Origin: Alphaproteobacteria bacterium
GTDB taxonomy: Bacteria > Pseudomonadota > Alphaproteobacteria > Sphingomonadales > Emcibacteraceae
DNA: 64,000 nucleotides
Direction: 5' to 3'
Assembly: GCA_002401455.1 (NCBI GenBank)
Contig: NVTE01000008.1
Location: 37,211-101,210, forward strand
Both the position numbers and the translations under genes were made by a program. The notes under the pieces were generated by a model. It worked only from the letters and a program-made list of their open reading frames with translations, had not been told where the DNA came from and did no database searches. Positions 57,515 through 64,000 of the stretch are shown here, piece by piece (positions within the stretch are counted from its first letter, which is position 1; the number at the start of each line of letters is the position of its first letter).

Positions 57515-57714
57515 CTCGCCCTCTCTTACAGCTGTTTACGATTCATTCGTTATTATTGGCAAATAAACATCTAGAAGGGCCTAATAATTGATCCAGTTTT
57601 ACGATCTATTGAGGCATTTTTTTCTAAAATTGTAAGTATAATACTACTGTATTTACAGGACGTTCTATCCTTCCTTACCCTTTTGTTAACCATAAAATTT
57701 TACCATGATAAAAT

Positions 57715-57746
57715 AAAGCAAAAAGCCCGGCCTTAATGACCGGGCT
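57715..57746 (-). terminator. Terminator after the LolA-like gene
   Basis: On the minus strand AGCCCGG (57740-57746) pairs with CCGGGCT (57724-57730), followed by a T-rich run, 35 bases past the stop at 57781. It separates the RND/LolA-like pair from the AMIN-barrel gene. Confidence 0.85.
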
Positions 57747-57780
57747 GGTAAAAACTACAGAGACTCAGGGGAGTCAGGGG

Positions 57781-58584
57781 TTATTTTGCTGTCTTTAATC
57801 GGCTCTTAGAAAAGTCATTTTCCCGTAGGCCTGTCTGAAAATCAAAACGACTCCAAATAAGCCAGGTTTTCTTACCTGTGATAATATTCTCCATAAACAG
57901 ATTCCCCGGCCGCCAAAACTTATCCAGATATAATTTATAATCTGATAATTTAAGAACCTTGAACAAGTCCCCACGACGGTTATAAAATTCAGTTTTTATA
58001 TTCCTGTATTCCTCGGTATCAATCCAGGTTATCAACTTGGTATACCCCGATTTTGCATACTGGGGATAATATTCAAGAACAAAGCAGGTCAGGTCACCAC
58101 AAGGCTCATCGCGCAACCATTTATAGCTATATTTCCCCACTTCCCGCGATGACATATCTTCATAGGCAAATTCACTGCCCATGAACGGACCGGATTTATT
58201 GCTCGAGGATATTCTCTTGATCCGGCCCAGTGCTGGCAGGTAGATCCACTGATCATCGGGGTCAAGGACCTTGGAATGGGTCAAGAAGGCGGTGCCTTTA
58301 ACATCCCGGGGGCTGTCAAAGATCACCAATGACTTATCGCCAACCGCAGAATCGGTCACTTCAAAGGTCTTGATTTTTAGTCTCCGACGGCTTTCCCGGC
58401 CCTGGCGATTGCTGAGCACCATTTCCAGCTTCGCAACGCTATCCTTGAAACCTTCATCCCTTCTGTCCGCTTCTACGGCAATGGCCAGGCCCTTTTCTTC
58501 AGGGGTTTCAGCCAGAAGGGTCTGGGGCAAGACAAATCCTGCCACGAATAAACAAACGGATACCGTCCGGATCATCTTAAACAT
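57781..58584 (-). CDS. LolA-like periplasmic lipid/lipoprotein-carrier family protein
   Basis: A 267-residue protein with a signal peptide (MIRTVSVCLFVAGFVLPQTLLA) and the outer-membrane lipoprotein-sorting-protein-like fold. Marks are EVTDSAVGDKSLVIFDSPRDVKGTAFLTHS, DDQWIYLPALGRIKRISSSNKSGPFMGSEFAYEDM and a C-terminal EVI-type sheet. This subgroup is regularly encoded with RND/MMPL transporters. Its start overlaps the RND gene stop by 8 bases. It may pick up a lipid from the transporter and carry it across the periplasm. Confidence 0.85.
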   Translation of the reverse strand: MFKMIRTVSVCLFVAGFVLPQTLLAETPEEKGLAIAVEADRRDEGFKDSVAKLEMVLSNRQGRESRRRLKIKTFEVTDSAVGDKSLVIFDSPRDVKGTAFLTHSKVLDPDDQWIYLPALGRIKRISSSNKSGPFMGSEFAYEDMSSREVGKYSYKWLRDEPCGDLTCFVLEYYPQYAKSGYTKLITWIDTEEYRNIKTEFYNRRGDLFKVLKLSDYKLYLDKFWRPGNLFMENIITGKKTWLIWSRFDFQTGLRENDFSKSRLKTAK

Positions 58585-60889
58585 TTACTTTTTCCTTTTT
58601 CTTATCAACATACAGGAGTAATACCGGTAACAATAAAAAATCCGTCACCAAAGCCACCGCAATAATCATCGCCGTCAACGCGCCCATCTTTGAATTCATA
58701 GCAAAATTTGACAACATCAAGGAACTGAAGCCCACGATCAACACCAGGGACGACACCCAGAGCGCCATGCCAACCATGGAGAAAGCATAGCGAACCGCAT
58801 CTTCGGCATGAAGACCTTTCTCCCGCTTACCCCGCAGATATTTGCTCAAAAAATGTACCGTGCAATCAACGATCAGACCCAATGCCGTGGCCGTGACACC
58901 CGCAGCAAACATACCCAGTTCCCCATTGATCACCGCCCATATGCCAAAGGCAACAACAGCCGGAATAAGATTGGGGATCAGGCTGATACTGCCCAGTTTG
59001 ATACTTCGCAAGGCGACCACCAGACACAGGGAGATCAGGATAAAGGCAATTCCGGTTCCCCAGAACATGCTGTCAAAAGTTCGCTTGGTCAGGAAGGCAA
59101 AAATCAGATTAACGCTGGTCGCGCCCGGCGACTGCATCTCCGGCGGCGCATTATCCCGCAGCCAATCCTCAGCCCGGAATTTCAGGGACTTCATCTGGTT
59201 ACTATTGATATTACTCAGGATAGCCGTCAAGCGAGTGGATGATTTCCCCACATCAATCTGATTATTAAGGTCAAGTCCGTAAGGCAAGGACATTTCATAA
59301 AGCAGCAGATATTGCGCCGCCAGTTCCCGCCGGTCCGGTAATTTATAAAAGTCCGGATCATCGCCGTTCATATTCATATTCAGGCGTTTCATCACATCGG
59401 TGAAGGTCAGAACATGCCTGACTTCCGGCTGGGCCCTGAACCAATCAGAATATGCGTCCAGTTTGGTGAGATATTCCGGGTTTGATATGCCCCCGTCCTC
59501 TCCGGATGGCACAGAAATCTCAAGGGTGTAAGCCCCAGTCAGGTTAGCCATAAGGAAATCAGCATCCTTGCGGAATTGGACGTTTGTGCTGAAAAATTCA
59601 ATGAATTTATCATTATAAACCAACTTGGGCAGCATGGCGACAGACAGGAAGATCACAGTCAGCGACCCCATCAGAATATATTTCCGATGACGCATGACCC
59701 ATTCAACATAGCGGGACATAAAACTGTCTTCGTATTTTTTATGTCCTCGAGGGGTCATGGGAATGATCGTCATCAAGGCCGGTAAGAGGGTGATCGACAG
59801 GAACCAGGCGGCCGTCACCCCAAAGGCGGAAATGTTCCCCATTTCACGGAACGGGGGGCTGTCATTAAAATTAAGGCTCAGGAAACCGATGACCGTGGTT
59901 AAGGAGGTCAGGAACACAGGCTGCATATTAATCCGCAGGCTTTCCACCGTCGCTGTTTTGCGGTCCTTGCCCTTACCCAGTTCTGAAAAATAGGTCATCA
60001 GCAGATGAATACTGTCGGCAACTGATATGGTTAGAATAATGACAAAAGAATTCACCGACGCAGTATTCAACCCCCAGCCAATATGGCCGGTAATGCCAAT
60101 GGCCGTAATCACCGAGAGAAAGACCACCGTCATCGCACTTAACATGCCTGCAATAGACCGGGTGAACACCAGGATTGTTAGCGCCAATAAGACATACATG
60201 AGCGGAAACAACGTGGTCATATCATTTTGCGCCGCTTCGGCGAAGCTATTGGACAACATGACAACGCCGCCAAGAGCTACATGAATATCAGGGTTTTCAG
60301 CACGAATTAAAGCCGCCATTTCCCGGACCGGTTTGACAATTTTCTTGAGCGTGCTTTCCTGAGTATCGGGAATTTCAACGGTGATGACCACCTGTGTCGT
60401 CCGGCCATCTGCGGCAATCAACCGGTTGACCAGGGTAGGTTCAGAGAGAGACACTTGCCGGATCAGGGCCAGCTGTTCAGGCCCCAGGCTTTCCGGATTC
60501 CCCACCAGGTCCTCAACAATCATATCATCCTGTTCCGCCCGTGTATGCTGGTAATTAGCAATGGAATCGACGCGAATGGTATAGGGTATTTGCCAGGAAT
60601 TTTCGGTAATCTCCTGAATCAAGCCCAGGAATTTTTTATTATAAACATCACCTGTATTTGGTTTTAGAATGAACGATATGGTATCGACCTTGGTATAGGT
60701 CTGCTCCAGGTCATCCTGTGCCGCCAATTGAGGATTATCCGGTCCGAAAAATACCCGGTAATCACTGGAGAAATAGATATTCTTTGCACCAAACCCGGCC
60801 AGAAAAACAATAATGAGGGAAGCAAGCAACACCAACCAGGGCCGGCGAACAACAAATTTACCGTAAGATACTACAGGGTTTTCAGACAC
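58577..60889 (-). CDS. RND/MMPL-superfamily exporter
   Basis: A 770-residue inner-membrane transporter with two repeats, each a large periplasmic loop followed by several helices. The first helix is at about 17-35. The sterol-sensing/MMPL core shows ISVADSIHLLMTYFSELGKGKDR after helix 4, with the matching GLIVDCTVHFLSKYLRGKREKG in the second half. It is smaller than HAE1-type drug pumps and of the type that exports lipids or hydrophobic compounds. The start is a GTG. It is the first gene of the set with the LolA-like protein and, after a terminator, the AMIN-barrel. Confidence 0.88.
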   Translation of the reverse strand: MSENPVVSYGKFVVRRPWLVLLASLIIVFLAGFGAKNIYFSSDYRVFFGPDNPQLAAQDDLEQTYTKVDTISFILKPNTGDVYNKKFLGLIQEITENSWQIPYTIRVDSIANYQHTRAEQDDMIVEDLVGNPESLGPEQLALIRQVSLSEPTLVNRLIAADGRTTQVVITVEIPDTQESTLKKIVKPVREMAALIRAENPDIHVALGGVVMLSNSFAEAAQNDMTTLFPLMYVLLALTILVFTRSIAGMLSAMTVVFLSVITAIGITGHIGWGLNTASVNSFVIILTISVADSIHLLMTYFSELGKGKDRKTATVESLRINMQPVFLTSLTTVIGFLSLNFNDSPPFREMGNISAFGVTAAWFLSITLLPALMTIIPMTPRGHKKYEDSFMSRYVEWVMRHRKYILMGSLTVIFLSVAMLPKLVYNDKFIEFFSTNVQFRKDADFLMANLTGAYTLEISVPSGEDGGISNPEYLTKLDAYSDWFRAQPEVRHVLTFTDVMKRLNMNMNGDDPDFYKLPDRRELAAQYLLLYEMSLPYGLDLNNQIDVGKSSTRLTAILSNINSNQMKSLKFRAEDWLRDNAPPEMQSPGATSVNLIFAFLTKRTFDSMFWGTGIAFILISLCLVVALRSIKLGSISLIPNLIPAVVAFGIWAVINGELGMFAAGVTATALGLIVDCTVHFLSKYLRGKREKGLHAEDAVRYAFSMVGMALWVSSLVLIVGFSSLMLSNFAMNSKMGALTAMIIAVALVTDFLLLPVLLLYVDKKKEKVNV

Positions 60890-61062
60890 ATTCGGGTTCC
60901 ATCATTGTTTAATTTACGCAATGTTAACACAGAAAACATTAATGTCAAAAACTAGTTAGGTGAAAGTTTAGAGAAACCTTCTGAACAAATTATAAGCTGA
61001 ATTCCACAAAAAAGAGCGCCTCTCCAAAACACATTTTCAGTCAATTTAAATTGATAACTTCC

Positions 61063-64000
61063 CTACCAGACAATCTTCTCTATACCGTCAAACTCAATGG
61101 TTCCGCCATCGTCAAAGACAATGGTTCCCGAAGAATCATCAGACAAGAGCATTTCGTTCAGGTCTTCATCGGTGGATGAAATGGTTGATCCATCATCCAG
61201 GGTCAGGGTCCAGCCCTGTTGGGAATCTGACCCGGAAAAACCGTCCAACTGAATGACATCGGTCCAGCCGCCACCCTCGCCGCCCTGAACTACATTCCAG
61301 TCCTGATCCAGTCCCATGACGAAGGTATCATGGCCATCACCGCCGGAAAGCTGGTCGGCCCCTGTGCCTACCGTGATGACATCATTACCGCTGCCGGCAT
61401 CTATATTGCTGCCGCCATCGCCAACAGAAATAATGTCATTGCCGCTGCCGGTGGTAATCGTATCAAAACCGGTACCCGCCGTAATTTCATTATGGCCGTC
61501 TCCGGCATTAATTTGGCTGTTGCCCTCGCCGGTATTAATCACATCATTGCCACTGCCCGTGGTCACATTATCATAGCCGGACCCTAAGGTGATGGTATTG
61601 TCGCCGTCTCCGGCATTGACCGTATTGGAGCTGCTGCCGGTGGCCGTAATCTGATCATCTCCAGCCCCTGAATTTATCGTGCTGCCACCGCCGCCGACAT
61701 TAATTACATCATTGCCGCTGCCCGCCGTCACATTATCATAGCCCTCGCCAGCGATAATTTTATTGTCACCGTCCCCGGCATTAATCTGGCTGTTGCCCTC
61801 ACCGGTATCAATATAATCATTCCCTGATCCAGTGGTGACATTATCCCAGCCATCCCCCCCGATGTAAGCTGTGTCATAAGTGACCTGACCAGACAGGCTA
61901 TCCTGCAGCTCTGTTTCTGTTAAGGTTCCGTCGTTGAACTGGAAATTTTCAACCCCCGACACCGTATCAGAGCCATCGGTACCTTCGCCATTATGGCTGA
62001 TCACATAACTGCCGTCAGGAAGCTGGTCAATGGTATAATCCGCCCGGTTTCCACTGAAAACCGCCGTGTCGCTGCCGTTACCCCCGATCAGGATATCATC
62101 ACCGGAACCGCCAATAAGCACATCATCATGCTTGCCGCCATCAAGGACATCATCACCGGACCCGCCATAAAGAGTGTCACCCTGGTTCCCCCCATATAGG
62201 GTATCATTACCAGACCCGCCGTACAGGCTGTCATGTCCTGTTCCGCCATCTATCGTATCATCCCCACTACCCCCGAAAACAATATCATTGAGGCTTCCAG
62301 CTGACAGGTTATCGTCACCGGCACCGCCATCAACATAATCCCTGACCCCGTTGCCGCCACCAATGACGTCATCCCCATCGGTCCCCGGCGTAACCGTATA
62401 ACCACCGGGAACATCCGGTGCCGCATCTTCATCACCTGAATCCGTTACCTCTTCGACAATATCCACTGCAATAGCAGAAGTTGTTGTGGCATATTCCCCG
62501 TTACTGCCTTCGGTTGAGGTCGCCGTAACCTGCAGGTTAAAATCAGCCGTGCCTTCCAGGGGAGTTACCGTCAAGTCATTAAGGCTCCAGGTCGAAACAT
62601 TAACCGAATTATTATCCGAAGTGGCCGTAAAACTATGACCATTGCCATCACTTAAAATCGCTCCATCCGGGATGGCGGATATTTCCAAACTCAAGGATTC
62701 TGAACCATCTGTGTCAGATAAGCTGGCCACAATATCAGGAAGGTCTATGACTGCCCCAGACGCCCCAGATGCAGCCCATTCGGTTTCATAGGAATCTTCA
62801 ATATTAAGGTTATCAATATATGCCCCACGGCCATTGTGCGCGCCATCGCCCGTGTACTTTATTTCAACACGCACAGGGCTGCCGTCACCTGTAAAGCTAT
62901 ATTCATGTGCAGACCAATCAGTATCCGAGGCACCAATTCCAGATCCCGATATTTCCTCAACCTTTACTCCGTTTATCCAGACTTCCACCTGCGAAACATC
63001 TTCATTATATCCGGGTCGCGGGGAAAAATCGAAACTGAACGTATATTCATGCCCCTCTTCGGTTTCCACATTTTGATAGATATTCATGGTATCTGGGTGG
63101 TTACCACTCGTATCCTTATTCAACTCGAGATATTGTTCTCCTTCAGACGCCGTATAGCCCGAATTTCCTTGGTTCTCCGACCATACCTCAAATGCGCCTG
63201 AATCCGTACTCCAGTCGCCCAGGGTATCATTCATATAAAACCCGCTTGTACTCGTTTGTGTACCAGCGGTAATTGAGGCATCTTCAAATCCTGAATCTGT
63301 ACTTGTGGAAACTATTAACTTAGCTTCTAAGGTTGGGGCATCGGCTACCGCCGTCACATCCAGGCTTGCCGTCGCGGAAGAGGTGCTGCTGCCGTCAGAG
63401 ACCGTGAAGCTTAAGGACACGTCATTGCCACTATAATCGGCCTTGGGGGTAAAGCTATAGTTGCCGCCGCCAAGGTCCGTCACCGTGCCATAAGCCGCAT
63501 CAACCGAGACCGCCGTGATACTCAGATCATCGCCGTCCACATCAGATGAGTTGGCCAGAAGCTCAGCCGCCGTGAAGCTGACACTGGTATCTTCCAGGGT
63601 CGCGCCAAGATCAACATTGCCGGCAATCGGACCGTCATTGACCGCCGTCACCTCAAGGCTGACCGAACCGGTGTCGGTGGCTGTGCCGTCGCTCAGGCTA
63701 TAGCTGAAACTGTCGCTGCCGGTAAAATCCGTCGCCGGCGTATAGGTGAATGTTCCGTCGGCCAGAAGCTCAACCGTGCCGCCCTCCGCCGTGGTCAGAG
63801 TTTCCGCAACCACCGTCAGGACATCGCCGTCCACATCCGTGTCATTGCCGAGAACAGAACCGCTGAGGTCCGTATCCTCAGCCCCGGTGAAGCTGTCATC
63901 GCCGGCCACCGGACCGTCATTGACCGCCGTCACATCCAGGCTTGCCGTCGCGGAAGAGGTGCTGCTGCCGTCAGAGACCGTGAAGCTTAAGGACACGTCA
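61063..64000 (-). CDS. Giant RTX / cadherin-like repeat protein (5' part outside window)
   Basis: The C-terminal ~978 residues of a very large secreted protein. From the window edge there are tandem Ig/cadherin-like (VCBS-type) domains (VTAVNDGPVAGDD, then DTDVDGDVLTVV), a carbohydrate-binding-like beta domain (about 62760-63250, with GSGIGASDTDWSAHEYSF), then RTX calcium-binding nonapeptides (GGSGDDTLYGG type, 62070-62370) and a second GSGNDVI-type glycine-aspartate repeat block (61290-61860). The RTX part and C-terminal tail point to a type I secretion substrate, probably an adhesin. The secretion genes and N-terminus are not in view. Confidence 0.9.
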   Translation of the reverse strand, partial: DVSLSFTVSDGSSTSSATASLDVTAVNDGPVAGDDSFTGAEDTDLSGSVLGNDTDVDGDVLTVVAETLTTAEGGTVELLADGTFTYTPATDFTGSDSFSYSLSDGTATDTGSVSLEVTAVNDGPIAGNVDLGATLEDTSVSFTAAELLANSSDVDGDDLSITAVSVDAAYGTVTDLGGGNYSFTPKADYSGNDVSLSFTVSDGSSTSSATASLDVTAVADAPTLEAKLIVSTSTDSGFEDASITAGTQTSTSGFYMNDTLGDWSTDSGAFEVWSENQGNSGYTASEGEQYLELNKDTSGNHPDTMNIYQNVETEEGHEYTFSFDFSPRPGYNEDVSQVEVWINGVKVEEISGSGIGASDTDWSAHEYSFTGDGSPVRVEIKYTGDGAHNGRGAYIDNLNIEDSYETEWAASGASGAVIDLPDIVASLSDTDGSESLSLEISAIPDGAILSDGNGHSFTATSDNNSVNVSTWSLNDLTVTPLEGTADFNLQVTATSTEGSNGEYATTTSAIAVDIVEEVTDSGDEDAAPDVPGGYTVTPGTDGDDVIGGGNGVRDYVDGGAGDDNLSAGSLNDIVFGGSGDDTIDGGTGHDSLYGGSGNDTLYGGNQGDTLYGGSGDDVLDGGKHDDVLIGGSGDDILIGGNGSDTAVFSGNRADYTIDQLPDGSYVISHNGEGTDGSDTVSGVENFQFNDGTLTETELQDSLSGQVTYDTAYIGGDGWDNVTTGSGNDYIDTGEGNSQINAGDGDNKIIAGEGYDNVTAGSGNDVINVGGGGSTINSGAGDDQITATGSSSNTVNAGDGDNTITLGSGYDNVTTGSGNDVINTGEGNSQINAGDGHNEITAGTGFDTITTGSGNDIISVGDGGSNIDAGSGNDVITVGTGADQLSGGDGHDTFVMGLDQDWNVVQGGEGGGWTDVIQLDGFSGSDSQQGWTLTLDDGSTISSTDEDLNEMLLSDDSSGTIVFDDGGTIEFDGIEKIVW
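63347..64000. repeat. Long direct repeat within the RTX gene
   Basis: Bases 63347-63424 recur identically at 63923-64000, an offset of 576 bases (192 codons), which equals a pair of Ig-like domains. The window ends inside the second copy, so more copies probably follow. Confidence 0.9.

Noticed and set aside
61290..62370. CRISPR-like short repeats
   Set aside because: The periodic sequence encodes in-frame RTX glycine-aspartate nonapeptides, not spaced identical repeats with unique spacers.

Overview
The window comes from an alphaproteobacterial chromosome of roughly 50% GC, probably a marine member of a Kordiimonadales/Emcibacter/Sneathiella-type lineage. The lineage is inferred from gene order and gene versions: bamA-rseP-dxr-cdsA-uppS-frr-pyrH-tsf-rpsB in one run, lolC/E-lolD beside dnaE, a short alphaproteobacterial ProS, and ispH-thrB-rnhA together. 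No rRNA or convincing tRNA is present.

Region 1 (1-26546) is core genome, almost all on the minus strand. It holds outer-membrane assembly (BamA, RseP), isoprenoid and lipid synthesis (Dxr, CdsA, UppS), ribosome recycling, UMP kinase, EF-Ts and S2. These are followed by a NUDIX hydrolase, a small lipoprotein, DNA polymerase III alpha, a DUF1761 membrane protein, the Lol lipoprotein exporter, ProS, two exported peptidase-type enzymes (gamma-glutamyltransferase and an S10 peptidase), an ankyrin protein, RNase HI, ThrB, IspH and SppA.

Region 2 (26650-34725) starts with a plus-strand glycine-cleavage operon (gcvT-gcvH-gcvPA-gcvPB) behind a promoter and a tandem glycine riboswitch. A serine hydrolase, a DUF4198 protein and a PEP-CTERM protein follow.

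Region 3 (35792-54104) is an 18.3 kb mobile element inserted in comM (yifB). The comM halves lie at 34915-35803 and 54091-54731, the junctions share ATGCACAG(G/A)TTATG, and a large serine recombinase is encoded next to the right junction. The attP and attB that can be rebuilt from the two ends both show imperfect dyad symmetry around one CA dinucleotide. The element is not a recognisable complete phage. It carries a 442-residue single-subunit polymerase-like protein with family-A motifs, a resolvase, MarR-, Rha- and Bro-N-type regulators, two paralogous HNH/AP2-like small proteins each behind a potentially structured leader, and one 1136-residue protein resembling a podovirus ejection protein but without capsid or packaging genes. 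Its left arm is a minus-strand cargo block: a GHKL ATPase with a putative PD-(D/E)XK end, an exported metallo-beta-lactamase-fold protein with a lamin-tail domain, an exported S1/P1 nuclease, and a stand-alone HslV/proteasome-like N-terminal-threonine hydrolase. The polymerase and this cargo block are the best candidates for an undescribed system.

Region 4 (54732-64000) returns to the chromosome. It has an anchored protein of unknown function, a three-gene set (RND/MMPL transporter, LolA-like periplasmic protein, AMIN-domain outer-membrane barrel) that looks like an envelope lipid-export pathway, and the C-terminal part of a very large repeat-containing RTX protein that runs off the window.
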